Of a stretch of DNA of 64,000 bases, positions 49,685 through 61,097 are shown piece after piece. Each line of letters starts with the position of its first letter. Positions within the stretch are counted from its first letter, which is position 1. Source of the stretch: Meghimatium bilineatum (taxonomy: Eukaryota; Mollusca; Gastropoda; Stylommatophora; Philomycidae); NCBI GenBank assembly GCA_034231615.1, contig CM067322.1, forward strand, positions 52,272,456-52,336,455. Reading direction: 5' to 3'. A model generated the notes under the pieces. It had not been told where the DNA came from and did no database searches. It saw only the letters and a program-made list of their open reading frames with translations. The translations under genes were made by a program, and so were the position numbers.

Positions 49685-49998
49685 CATCATCATCATCAGG
49701 TGCCATGCCGGCTGTCGTAGGCGGTCATGGCTCTCCACAGTATTATGTATCAAGGTCGTTGTTGTTTCCTTGTCGTGCCAGGCTGTCAAACTGTCTAATA
49801 TTTTCTCAAGTTGTCGCCCTGTCTCTGTTGCCTTCAATTGTGCCTGTTGTGACTATGTTCTCTAAACATGCCTATCTCATTAAGTGGACAAAAAAAGAAG
49901 ATTGCCTTTTTCTTATATTGTTGATTAAGGTCCATTTCGCATTTGACTCTTTCAACACCTCTACATTAGTTTATCTGGCAGTCCATTGTATTCTCAGC
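49685..49998 (-). mobile_element. LINE-A, short 3' copy with perfect 11-bp target-site duplication
   Basis: Only the last roughly 300 bp of LINE-A are present, starting at the TARKTN-like coding segment and ending in the (TGA)n tail. CATTTTGTTAT occurs at 49674-49684 and 49999-50009, exactly at the borders, so this is a severely 5'-truncated insertion rather than a deletion remnant. Internal indels break the frame. Confidence 0.9.
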
Positions 49999-50825
49999 CA
50001 TTTTGTTATATGTCCGTGATATTGTTAGATAATTGGTCGACGTAAGACCAACAGAGATTGGCATATCAACTACTTTATTCGGATTCTGAAGACTCGAAAA
50101 GATCGACTACTACTTCTAATGGCTGGATAAAATGCAAACCATCTCGTTGCTAATATATCTCCTCCTCTTGAAGCACATGCTCTTCATATTTTATCCAGTG
50201 CTCAATATCTGTTCGAGGGTATTGTGTATTATGTTTGTTACATCACAAAGTTTGAAAGTCTTATTTCGTGCGACAACTTGACCTTTGACTGCAGCACAGG
50301 TTCAATGGGATTGAGATGTGAATGCTGAAATAGCAGCTGAAGAGAAGTATGACCATGCTCAGTGATGATTTTGTCAATTACAAAAGTCGTCGCCTCTGTC
50401 TATCTCACAAGTTCTAACAACTCTGGTTTGAATTTATTGCTACAAAAAAGGAACCCTGTAAATTTCAAAGAGCAGTCTGGAAAGTACTAAAAGAAATAAA
50501 ACATGCCCAGTGTTTCAACAACATAAGCTAACATCAGAATAGTTGAAGACAGACAGACAAGAGGAACGCGATTATTAGTAGGATAATACCAAAATGGATA
50601 GATAAACATCAGCATTGCAACGTTTAACACGAATGAGAGACTGTTCTACAAACGTGAGAATCTATTGCATTTCTCCTTGGAAAACTTGTTACGCCATTTA
50701 CCTTGTGATCAAGAGGTCGGTGGTTCTATCCCAGGTCATTACGTCTTGTTTATAACTTTTTGTTGATGATCTCGGGATTATCCCTTGAAGCTAAGAAGAT
50801 TCGCGCAAACTTAAACTCTTGGCAG

Positions 50826-50980
50826 TCATTCATTCATTCATTTTCCTTTTGCGCTAAAGTTAGCGCATAGGGCAGAGGTCAGATCTCTCCAATTATGTCT
50901 GTTCAAAGCTATTCTCTGCAGTTCTTGAAGAGTATGAATATCGGTTGTTTTACTTTCTCTATTTATTGTTCTTCTGGAAG
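50826..50980 (-). mobile_element. LINE-E, short 3' copy
   Basis: The (TGAA)n tail at 50826-50845 is followed on the minus strand by the LINE-E 3' coding end (NWRDLTSALC-like, CANFSAKGK-like). It is truncated at about 50980, exactly where the 36/42-bp array begins. Confidence 0.82.
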
Positions 50981-51800
50981 TACAATGAAGTTATCATCTA
51001 CGCTAAGTGCTACTCTTGGCATGAAGTTATCCTCTATGCTAAGTGCTTCTCTTGGCAGTACAATGAAGTTATCCTCTACGCGAAGTGCTTCTCTTGGAAG
51101 GACAAAGAAGTTATCCTCTACGCTAACTGCTACTCTCGGTATGAAGTTATCCTTTACGCTAAGTGTTACTCTTGGCAGTTCAATGAAGTTATCCTTTACG
51201 CTACGTGCTACTATTGGCAGTTCAATGAAGTTATCCTTTACGCTAAGTGCTACACTTGGCATGAAGTTATCCTTTACGCTAAGTGCTACTCTTGGCATGA
51301 AGTTATCCTTTACGCTAAGTGTTACTCTTGGCAGTTCAATGACGTTATCATCTACGCTACGTGCTACTCTTGACAGTTCAATGAAGTTATAATCTACGCT
51401 AAGTGCTATTCTTGACAGTTCAATGAAGCTATCATCTACGCTAAGTGCTACTCTTGGCAGTTCAATGAAGTTATAATCTACGCTAAGTGCTACTCTTGAC
51501 AGTTCAATGAAGTTATCATCTACGCTAAGTGCTACTCTTGACAGTTCAATGAAGTTATCATCTACGCTAAGTGCTACTCTTGGCAGTTCAATGAAGTTAT
51601 CATCTACGCTAAGTGCTACTCTTGGCATGAAGTTATCCTTTACGCTAAGTGTTACTCTTGGCAGCTCAATGAAGTTATTATCTACGCTAAGTGCTAATCT
51701 TGGCAGTTCAATAAAGTTATCATCTACGCTAAGTGCTACTCTTGGCAGGACAATGAAGTTATCCTCTACGCTAAGTGCTACCCTTGCAGTACAATGACGT
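50981..51800 (-). repeat. 36/42-bp minisatellite, 20 units, open on both strands
   Basis: The long unit is atgaagttatcatctacgct plus aagtgctactcttggcagtt ca (42); the short unit lacks cagttca-type sequence (36). Both lengths are multiples of three. The minus strand is open for 290 residues (50963-51835) as fifteen 14-residue units (VALSVDDNFIELPR) and five 12-residue units (VTLSVKDNFMPR). The plus strand is open too (165 residues from 50895). No gene family is recognised. Confidence 0.93.
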
Positions 51801-52429
51801 TGTTCAACAATTAAGCTTTTAAGTACAACATGCAAATTGAATCAAGTAAGACATCCATGGTTGAATAGGTTTTCATAACAAATGAGACTTGGGAAGACAG
51901 TTTTTACGACATGTTTTCTTGTGAAGAGTGCAGGGAGGCTTTCTATGGGTTGAGAATAAGAGATGACAAGTCTTTGTCTTTGAGCGGCAATTCTTGATCA
52001 AAGAATTAACATAGCCTTTTAAATAAATTGAAATAATGAACATACATCCAGTCTTTCATACTGACACATGACTAGACTGATGATGATGATGATGATGTTT
52101 CTCCTTCGCAAGCGAAGATGAACATGGCATGAAAAACAATAAAAATATGTGACGAAAAATGATGGACAAAACCAAAAACATTGGTGTTTTGTCTATTTTG
52201 GTTTAGGTTTGTTGAGTACGGAGATGCCCGATGATTCCGAATCGTGCCAGGAAATATCTGTTGCAGTGCGTGCAACAGATGACACATACCTAGACTAAGT
52301 AGAACAAACGATAAGGTCATCATCTCACTGAGTAACAGATATTACCAGAGACTGGTAGAACAACCTTGCATTTGATCGAAGCCTACTTCAAATATGGTGT
52401 CAGCGGGCTGATCACTCATTTTGGTTGCT

Positions 52430-52640
52430 CCTAGTTATTCGCGATTTTCAATAGTTTGCTATAAGCAAAGTGACCATTACAAATTTCGGATATACCAAAA
52501 ACCTTTTACAGTGGTCATTCCATGCCCAAACTGTCCAGGGACATTTGCGGTTTCAATATGCCTTATTAGCCATCTACAAACTCATAGGCATATACATATC
52601 TCTTAATGAATTTCAAAAGTGGATGTAGAAAATGGTCATC
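52430..52640 (+). mobile_element. Possible LINE C-terminal zinc-knuckle fragment
   Basis: IPCPNCPGTFAVSICLISHL followed by QTHRH is a CxxC...HxxxxH arrangement like those at the C-terminus of several LINE ORF2 proteins. No other domain is nearby. At 52078-52096 a (GAT)n tract borders another unclassified repeat end. Confidence 0.4.
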
Positions 52641-52984
52641 ATCACTTGTGATGGACACAGAACATTACAAATCTCATATCATTCAATGTTAGTGACGCTG
52701 TTTTTTTTTCATATTCAGGAGTAGGGACTTGCGGTAAAACAGCGCGATGTGACGGCTGTGTTATTTTTTTTAACCACAAAAATGGAAGTTCAGTTTAATG
52801 TTTCTGTACTATTCGCATGGAATATGTGGTTTCTTTCTGTATGTGTTAGAGATCGCGGTGTAGTCATGTTAATTTCCTGATACAACACTGAGACAGGATT
52901 AGCAAACCGCCAGCGAGAACACAATGGCTCGTAGTAGAATGGAGAGTTTTCTGAAGACGACTACTAGTAATACAGGATACTAAC

Positions 52985-53362
52985 CTAACAAACCTAAACT
53001 TATGACAGCTGAAATGGCATGATTACGCAGAATCCTAGGAATATGGCTAAGAGACAGAGTGAGGAATTAGGACATTAGACAAAGAACCGGTACCACCCCA
53101 ATCTTAGAATATATTAAGAGACAACAGACCAAATGGTCTGCACACATCAGCAGACTACCATCAGACAGCATACCACAGCAAGCTATGCTACACAGATAAT
53201 TGAAGGCAGACCTAGAGGTCGACCACGAAAACGATGGACCACTGAAATAAAAGAGGCGACAAATTCCACAATATACTCAACACACACGAGGACAATCTCC
53301 AGAAAACTCTTCTACCCCTGACACTGAAAGGCAACAAAAGGTTTAACGAATAGATAGAGTAA
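52985..53362 (+). mobile_element. LINE-B, C-terminal fragment
   Basis: Translated pieces match LINE-B: RIRNDNIRQ-like, the EYIKRQQTKWSAHISRLPSD segment, RPRKRWTTEIKEA, and a C-terminus ending KLFYP. The 3' sequence continues to a short atagatag tail. Multiple indels put the pieces in different frames. Confidence 0.8.
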
Positions 53363-55243
53363 GCTGTGATTTGCATCAGTCCGCATATTAAACGAAAAAA
53401 AGGACGCCTACCTTAATATAAGGAAATTTATTTTCAGCGTTTGCAACTTAACTTTTTCCACTGACATACCAGGAGTTTTCCAGTTACATGTTCACTAGTT
53501 TTCTAATAAGATGTTTGCCAGTTATTTTTTTTTTACTTATATCACACCAGCTCAGAAACACTGCTATAAAATACTACTTAAATACTTTTAAATGTCTAAA
53601 CTCTAATTCAAGTGTATGTGCAATCCAAAATCGGTACTATTTCTGGAAGCATTAAACAGTTCTGTCAGTAGAGCAGGCCGTAAAAATCATGCACGGTCCA
53701 GAGCAGACTAACCCACCTGCGTTGATCAGAATTTACAACGTAACAATAACACACAAATAAACCACCTGGTGAGATCAGAATATAATCACAAGAAGAGATT
53801 CACCTGTAGTTTGCTCAAAATAAATTTAAGACGAAATCCACATTAAGGTATTTCCTTTCTGGCGTATGTATACAATGCATAAACATATTTCAGAAAGTCA
53901 AATGTAGCAGTGAGTGATTACTTTGTATTAAAAGTCAAAGTGTTAAAACATTTGAAGACCATCAAACATTAAAACATGTGCAAGAATTTAAATGCACGTG
54001 CAAGAATTTAAATACCACTGCAGCTTGTTTCCATCAATTCAAAGACAAGACAGCGACAGTGAAACAGAAGTAAACTAATAAACAAAGTTATTTATAAACT
54101 GTCACCAATTCTGAAACAATCTGTTATTCCAATGGAAACGCATGCAGGGTTGCCATATTATATTTTATGGTCAAATTTCTCAAATTAAAATTGTATATAT
54201 AATTAAGAGTGTGCGATTCGAAGAGGTATTATATTATCATTTTCTCAAAACTGTCAAAGTGGAAGCTTTATTACGACAGTGGGCCATAATACAGCTTTGC
54301 TGTAAATTTTAAAAATTATATAAATTTGTTTTTAGCCGCAATTTACCCAATTTTAAGCGAATTTTACTATGTTTTTAATGAGTTTATACACAATTTTGGA
54401 ATATTTTGATGTTCCAATAATTCAAGGTGCTGGCCTCAATGGGGGTTCACGCAATAAACTATCCTGCCGAAATTTGATATATTGGACCACTGGCGCAAAA
54501 AGGGCTACATTAGGCATATTCATTTTCTCGACCACATACAGCTGAAAATCTAGTGCAGTACGACCATTGCCCAGCTACAGGTGCTCCAGCCGGAGTTTAA
54601 GAACGCAGACTAAAACAGAAGTGACAGCATTGAATGCAAAAAAAAACAACGTTGTACAGGGTAATGGCAATTGTTTCAAATGTACGTATTAAAAGCACGA
54701 AAGCAATGTTGTTTTTGGGCAACTAAGCTATTTAACTATGTAAACTCTGTCGTTATATAATTAAACGTTAATTGTATAATTTGGATATGCACAAAATTTC
54801 CGAGTATCATAACTGCTCCCATATCTGAAGAAGCTTTAGCTCTAGAAATATCATTTAAATAACAACAATGTGCAGTATCCTGTGTTTGTTATTGTGCAGT
54901 GAACGAATGTTGATCATTTGAATGAGGCGATACAAATGTGTTGTTCAAAATATAAAACAAGGCATATTCATTTTCTCTACCACATACAAAAGAACATCAA
55001 GTACAGTAACTACCGTTGCCCTGCTACAAGAGAGTTCCAGCGGGAGTTTGAAGTACGGTAAAGGTGGGTTCCGTGGCAGCAACCTGCCGTCGGGGATAAA
55101 GCTTCATGTACTAAGCCGCAGCAACTGTTAGATGGTGAGGCTAGTTTCCTTTCTTGCTGTCTTTACCTCCCTTAACTCATGCGTCAGGTGCTCATTTACA
55201 GTTGAGTCGACTGGATGAGTGATTGTGCCAAATGAGAAATTAC

Positions 55244-55352
55244 AACCCGGGTTGTTGTTTTTTTGTGGTCCGGACGTGATTTCGAACCTGGCACGCTGTA
55301 ACCCGGTGATAGAAAGCAAGTTCACTATCAACTAGATTACCGCGCTCCATGG
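55244..55352 (-). mobile_element. tRNA-headed repeat of a second type
   Basis: The minus strand begins ggagcgcggtaatctagttg and has a B-box-like ggttcgaaatcacg after a long variable region, tRNA-like but degenerate. A related B-box-like piece (ggttctatcccaggtc) lies near 50725 on the plus strand. Neither folds as a complete tRNA by eye. Confidence 0.45.
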
Positions 55353-55796
55353 TGTTTAAGAGCACACGCTAAAACATAAGTGCAAACAAACACATGTAAA
55401 AACGTTGTACAGGGTAATGGCAATTCTTTCAAATGTTCTTATTAAGAGAACGAAATAAATGCTTTTTTTTTTTGCAACCAAGCTATTTGACATTGTTTGG
55501 CATTGTTCTGATACAATATTTCAGATTGTAATTACTTATTTAGACTATTTCATAGGTCATATGTTGAAGCATATGCAAAATATGTTATAATGTTTGTAGC
55601 CAAAAGATCAATAGGTGCGTTAAAATCACCACCTATGTACAGTTCTCTTTAATATGGGTTCAAATTTCGGCAAACTTGTGGATAAAGTTAAGGGACAGTA
55701 AATATTGCGCAGTGTGTACCTATTGTTATTTTTGTCCCATATTTTTACTGTTGGGTGGTTATTGGACTCAAGGTTGTTGGACTGTATTGTCAAATG

Positions 55797-56475
55797 ACAA
55801 GCTTGAAACGGGTAACGAAGTTTTTCTAACAACATGAAACACACATAGGCACACACACACATCACCGTTTCGACAGAAAGGCCTTTATCAAGGATAACAT
55901 ACACGTATACATAACAGACAACACGTAGGGACGACACAACATGCGTTCACATGTCCAGCAAAATGGCTGGAAGGATAGAATTTAGGTTAGACGTTACACA
56001 AACAGCAAATGTACAGAAATAGGAAATATACAAAAACAACCCAAATAAATGTGAAAACAAGTCCGAGAAATGACTAAACGACGATGTGTATCTCATGTTA
56101 TTAGCAAAACTTCATTATCCGTTTCAACTTTACCTGTTGGGTTTCAGTTTTTCGCAGTGAAAAATGTACATATCTTCTATTTCATTTTTATGTCTCGTTT
56201 TGACATTTATTTGGGATTTTTTTATTTTCTATTTCTGTACATTTCCTGTTTGTATCACCTCTGACCTAATTTCTATCCTTCCGGCCATTTCACTAGACAT
56301 GTGAACGCAAGTTGTGACATCCCTACTTGTCGTTTTTATGTATACGTGTATGTTATCCTTGATAAAGGCCTTTTGATCGAAACGTCGATTTGTGTGTGTT
56401 TCATGTCATTAGCAAAACTTCATTACCCCGTTTCAAGGTTTACCTGTTGGATTTCAATTTTGTGCAGTGGTTACA
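55797..56475. mobile_element. Penelope-like inverted unit with hammerhead-like motif
   Basis: The left arm (55797-56060) and right arm (56180-56475) are reverse complements: cgaaacggtgatgtgtg-like sequence, tgttatccttgataaaggcc, gttcacatgt, ggaaggatagaattt and caaataaatgtgaaaac have partners in the other arm. The centre (56085-56150) holds a direct copy of the right-arm end (ttagcaaaacttcatta). Each arm carries GATAAAGGCCTTTYNRTCGAAA, like the hammerhead core in Penelope-like element terminal repeats. No reverse transcriptase is present. Confidence 0.6.
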
Positions 56476-56769
56476 TATTTTCGATTGTCAAAGAAATGTG
56501 CACTGAAGGAACAATTTTTAATAAGGGGCTACAAACCAATCTAGTTTGGGGGGGGGGGGAACAAATATGTCTAGTTCAGGGATCACAGAAAAGAAACTAT
56601 TTCAACTTATTTAGTAAGATACATACATTTTTTTTTTAACTTTTAACGTACAAGCGTCTTAATGTTTCATGAATGGTGGTGGGGGGAGGTCAGGAAAGGG
56701 GTCTTGGATATAAAATGTGTTCCAAAAGGGAGCCACATATGAAGAAAGGCTGAGGTACACTGGATTAAG

Positions 56770-57490
56770 AGATTTTTGTGTGGTGAGTAGCTAACAAATG
56801 TGATGAAATGTGTGGTGTGCAGATAACCAATGTGATGAAATGTGTGGTGTGCAGATAACCAATGTGATAAAATGTGTGGTGTGTAGCTAACCAATGTGAT
56901 GTATTGTTGTAGCTAACCAATGTGATGAATTGTGTGGTGTGTAGCTAACCAATGTGTTGAATTGTTGTAGCTAACCAATGTGATGAATTGTGTAGTGTGT
57001 ATCTAGCCAATATGATGAATTGTTGTAGCTAACCAATGTGATAAAGGTTTGATGTGCAGCTAACCAATGTGATGAAATGTGTGGTGTGTAGCTAACCAAT
57101 GTGATGAATTGTGTGGTGTGTAGCTAGCCAATGTGATGAATTGTGTGGTGTGTAGCTAACCAATGTGATGAATTGTGTGGTGTGTAGCTAACCAATGTGA
57201 TGAAATGTTGTATCTAGCCAATGTGATGAATTGTTGTATCTAGCCAATGTGATAAAATGTTTGGTGTGCAGCTAACCAATGTGATGAACTGTGTGGTGTG
57301 TAGCTAACCAATGTGATGAAATGTGTGGTGTGTAGCTAACCAATGTGATGAAATGTGTGGTGTGTAGCTAACCAATGTGATGAATTGTGTGGTGTGTAGC
57401 TAACCAATGTGATGAATTGTGTGGTGTGTAGCTAACCAATGTGATGAAATGTGTGGTGTGTAGCTAACCAATGTGATGAAATGTGTGGTT
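56770..57490 (+). repeat. 32-bp minisatellite with CCAAT in each unit, about 22 copies
   Basis: The unit is gtgatgaaatgtgtggtgtg tagctaaccaat. Some units are shortened (gttgtagctaaccaatgtga). It follows a hAT-like end at 56766. Confidence 0.94.
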
Positions 57491-57984
57491 GATATAATTG
57501 CTGACATAATTTATTTACAATACAATACATATACCGTATATCAGTAATAACAATAATAATAATAATAACAATGTTACAAATGATGTTTCAACACAAAAAG
57601 TGTGTAGAAACAATAATCCTAGTCAGCGTGTAAATAACGGCTTCCTATCAGAATAATTTTTGATTTTTAAATATTACTTACTGCTCACATAGTTATTAAT
57701 AGACGCTACATGGCCTGAAGCAATTTAAAAATAAACTTCTTCTGCGTTCCCTCTCTGATAATCAACTCGAAAGTTTGTGTGATTTCTGCTGGGGAGTGTG
57801 AAATATAAACTAAATGGCCTAATAAACGTACTAATATCAAAGATATATACCGGGTATTTTGCGTACTGGATATTTTTATGATATCCCAGGATACTTGAAC
57901 ATATGATGGTGGAGTGTGTATGAAGAAACTAGTGATAGCAACATGAGCAGGTATTTTCCAACATTTCACTGGAAGCTATCAAAT

Positions 57985-58170
57985 TTGAAACCTGCTCATA
58001 TTAGTAATAATCTACAGTGGTCAGTTAAGGGAAGAACACTGGCCCACAGAGATGGATATCCACAGAAAGATGTATGGGAGCACCGAGGAGCTTTCAAATA
58101 CAGCAGCATTTATTAAGAAAACAGGACTTGCTGTGTAGACATGTCAAACTCTGAACGAGAAGAAGAAGAA
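57985..58170 (+). mobile_element. LINE-D, short 3' copy with (GAA)n tail
   Basis: The sequence ggcccacagagatggatatc cacag encodes the WPTEMDIHRKMYGS segment, followed by the 3' end tgtcaaactctgaacgagaa gaagaagaag. It defines the LINE-D tail. Confidence 0.85.
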
Positions 58171-58204
58171 GATCTACAGTGGTTATAACAGAAACAAGAT
58201 ATAG

Positions 58205-58430
58205 CGATTTATCCTGTACACTAAACACTGAATTATTGGAAACACAATAATAATGTTTAGTGGAAACATAATAGTGATTTATTAGAACAATGAAAATGAT
58301 AAATCAGAAAAACATGACAGTGATTATTAAGAAAAATGACACAATGATTAATCACAAACATGATTAGTTTTTTTTTAAACAGTGATTAATCAGAAACATG
58401 ACAAAGTAATTAATCAGAAATTTGACTTAT
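58205..58430 (+). repeat. Diverged roughly 25-bp array, target of LINE-F
   Basis: The unit is like cagtgattaatcagaaacat gaca. Units resume at 59110-59180 after the LINE-F insertion. Confidence 0.7.
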
Positions 58431-58441
58431 GTTAGATATTA

Positions 58442-59083
58442 GTTAGTTAGTTAGTTATTCCTCTAGGGTCAAAGACGGCACATAGGGCGGATGTCATAGA
58501 TTTCTATGTCTCGCATTTCATTGCAATTTGTTTTAGGTCTTCAATGTTTCTGATACCGATGGTGAAGCGTTCCCTTGTAATAATTCTACATAAGGTTTCC
58601 CTTGGTCTTCCACGTTTTTTTTTGCCACTATGGGACCACATCAAAGCTTGACAGGGAAGTCTTTTGGTATCCATTCGCGTGTCTGATGTAATTCCAGTGG
58701 CGCCTTCTAATATAGGTAGATACATATTCTTGTTTTGCTTCTTGTCTGACAAGTGTGTTTGATTTAAAGTTTGACCAATGGATGTTCAGTAGTCGTCTAA
58801 GACATTTGTTTTCAAAGATGTTTAGTCTTTGTTCTAAGTTTTATGTTGCTTTCCAACTTTCGCATCCATATGTTAATGTTGGAATTATGCAGGAGTTGAA
58901 GATTTTGAGTTTTATGTTGTTTCTTAGCATTTTTTAATGCCAGATATTTGATATTTTATTGAATGAGTTTGCAGCCAATGCAATACAGTGTGATATTTCT
59001 TTTGATGAAACTCCTGTTGTTGATAGCTTGCTGCCCAGGTATGTGAAGTTGTTGACTTTTTCAAAAGTGTTGTGTCGTTTAAG
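58442..59083 (-). mobile_element. LINE-F, 5'-truncated copy with perfect 11-bp target-site duplication
   Basis: It encodes NTFEKVNNFTYLGSKLSTTG, LTYGCESWK-like, DTRMDTKRLPCQALMWSHSG, KKKRGRPRETLCRIITRERF and a MTSALCAVFDPRG-like C-terminus in broken frames. It is related to LINE-E but has a (TAAC)n tail. GTTAGATATTA flanks it at 58431-58441 and 59084-59094. The target was a tandem array whose units continue on the far side. Confidence 0.9.
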
Positions 59084-59320
59084 GTTAGATATTACACAGA
59101 TAGATTTGCAACACAGAAACACAACAGTGATTAATCAGAAATATGACACTGATTTACCAGAATCATGTTATAGTGATTCATTTTAAGCATGACACACATT
59201 CCTTGACAAACATATTTGCTCATATAACATTTTAATTTGATCTTATTCCCTTTCCATATTTTCAAATAGACAATGTCTGTTCCTTCTGTTTATATGTGCT
59301 ATATATAATATATATACACG

Positions 59321-59596
59321 CCCATGTGTTGTCGGGGCCCAAAAGGAGAGCAAAGAATAGCAACACTGTTTACCTTCCATGCATGTTGTACGAGGTGACT
59401 AAGGAGGTTATGGGATGGAGTTGGCTGTCCCATCCCATATAGGGTCAGTGACCCACAGCCATGCTGAAGTTGGATGTGTCAGGCCGAAAGGACAAGATAT
59501 CGCAGCAATGCTGTAAACCATGACATAATGCATTCCATTCTCTGGACTATATCCTGCTGATCTGCAGGAGTTTGAGAACGAACGCAGAAGAAGAAG
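59321..59596 (+). mobile_element. SINE-A, long form, complete copy
   Basis: This copy is 276 bp with AATATATATACAC (59308-59320) and AATATATATAAAC (59597-59609) as a 13-bp duplication, one mismatch. The 5' module is unique to the long form: gcccaaaaggagagcaaaga, ttaccttccatgcatgttgt, gaggtgactaaggaggttat, gttggctgtcccatccc. The last 80 bp (cattccattctctggactat, gagtttgagaacgaacgcag) are shared with the short form. Confidence 0.88.
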
Positions 59597-60350
59597 AATA
59601 TATATAAACAATAAAAAGGGTGTCTATAAATTCTCTCTGCACTCAATTTACATTGCTGGTGACAGTATGTCAAATAAATTGTGGGTATTGAGTGAGGATC
59701 TGTATGATTTCATTGATGATATAACACTTATGAAAAAACACTACTGCTCATTTCAATGGTATTTTGGGGAAAGAGGATCACAGTACAATGAAGCTATCAC
59801 TACAGCAGATGCTATATGCATCCACCAGTGGTCTGAAGGCATGTCACAAAGAATAATATGGACTTAGTATAATTTTCTTTTGGATATTGATACATATTTC
59901 TTCTAATATCGAAGAACACCCAAATCAGTGCACTTCTTGCACACTACCAGTATCAGGAAACTTCTAACTGCATTTCAGTGAAGAATTTGTGTATCAGGAA
60001 ACTTTAGCCGAGTTTTCTAATAACTGGCTAAGGAAGGTTCTAAAAGTGCTATAAACTGATGTACCAGGTAGCTATCACCAAAATAAAACAATGACATAGG
60101 TGAAAGACTAGCTTAACTTCTTGGGATGACTACATTTTGTTATTTGTTAACAGGCAGGAACAGATAATTGTACTCTGATTTAGAACTGGACAAAATAGAC
60201 TAAGCAGCCATATGTACACAAAATTATAAAAATTGGTAACTCTACAAAGTGTACATGTGGTAAAGTCAAGAAAACTGCAAAGCATATCCATCAAAAGTGT
60301 GCAAACTATGACATAAGGTGTACATACTGGCCTTCTGATACACCTACGGA

Positions 60351-60517
60351 CAGGACCGGCCTTAGGCCATTGCAACCTATGCGGCCACAGTGGTCCCCGC
60401 ACTTCATAGGCCCATAAATTCATATTAGAATTCATTTTATTATCCTCTTCCCTACCCAGACTGGGCCCCACGCAATCCGTTTCGCATTGGGCCCCGCAAT
60501 AGATAGGTCCGGCCCTG
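60351..60517. mobile_element. hAT-type miniature transposon with perfect 8-bp duplication
   Basis: The termini are CAGGACCGGCCTTA and AGGTCCGGCCCTG. CCTACGGA is duplicated exactly at 60343-60350 and 60518-60525. It is GC-rich compared with its surroundings. It lies 145 bp inside the long gephyrin-family intron, next to the donor of exon 60663-60824. Confidence 0.92.
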
Positions 60518-60662
60518 CCTACGGATGTTAAACTCTAAGGTACACGACAAGAAATAGAAAACACTGTCCAATTTATACAAGAAAAAACACTGCAGATATA
60601 GATATTACTTGTCATTACTTGTCAACAGAAGAAAAAGAAGACTTCGTTTAACAGGTACTCAC

Positions 60663-60824
60663 CCTGGCTTCATAAATACTCTAGCAAAATGAAGATTAGC
60701 TTTCAGATCATCAACGATCACCTGCTTCAAGTAGTCCTTGTTGCCCATAGAGACACCACCTGTTGTTATTATGACGTCCACATGGTCAAGGGCATCAGTG
60801 AATTTATGAAGAAGAGCATCTGGT
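60663..60824 (-). CDS. GPHN: Gephyrin/MoeA-family gene, internal exon (MogA-like subdomain core)
   Basis: One leading base, 53 codons and two trailing bases encode [20 protein letters not shown], then [15 protein letters not shown], then [15 protein letters not shown]. The TGGVSMGxKDYLK block is the signature of the molybdopterin-binding MogA-like fold, and the Asp of KDY lies in the conserved acidic site of MoeA. The acceptor is cctccttatag before ACCAGATG. The donor is AAGCCAGG followed by gtgagt. Both junctions keep the family alignment without gaps (KDT|PDALL upstream, MKPG|KPTTF downstream). The following intron is about 16.7 kb. A 167-bp hAT-type miniature element sits 145 bp beyond the donor. 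Confidence 0.95.
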
Positions 60825-61097
60825 CTATAAGGAGGAGAATGAGATGGAGAGTAGTAATACATAGAAATAAGGACATGATTATACATAAGAAATGAAAGAC
60901 AGAAGTGAAAATACACATAAACAGAAACATTAAAATAAAATTGGCAAGATGTGAAAAACAATTATCATTTACTAAAATGGAGAGACAACAAGACCTAAAC
61001 TTTAAAAATATTTTGTATTCTCTATTATCAAGCATAAGGACATAAATTAAATAATAGTCTTGAGGAGTTGAGAAAAAAGGTACATTAGCAATGTATA

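Larger units (their letters stand above)
43987..60662 (-). other. Long intron (about 16.7 kb) of the gephyrin-family gene
   Basis: The intron is defined by the in-frame junction MKPG|KPTTF, so no coding exon is needed inside. It contains three large tandem arrays (44.2-44.9, 51.0-51.8 and 56.8-57.5 kb), LINE-A, -B, -D, -E and -F fragments, a Penelope-like inverted unit, hAT-type and palindromic miniature elements, and SINE copies, each listed separately. Stretches such as 45000-45840, 48600-49670, 50010-50820, 53365-54460 and 55355-55790 show nothing I recognise beyond AT-rich sequence. Confidence 0.75.

Noticed and set aside
59667..59867. 66-residue plus-strand frame (MSNKLWVLSEDLYDF...)
   Set aside because: No family match or splice context is recognised, and it lies inside the gephyrin-family intron. 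Length alone is no evidence.
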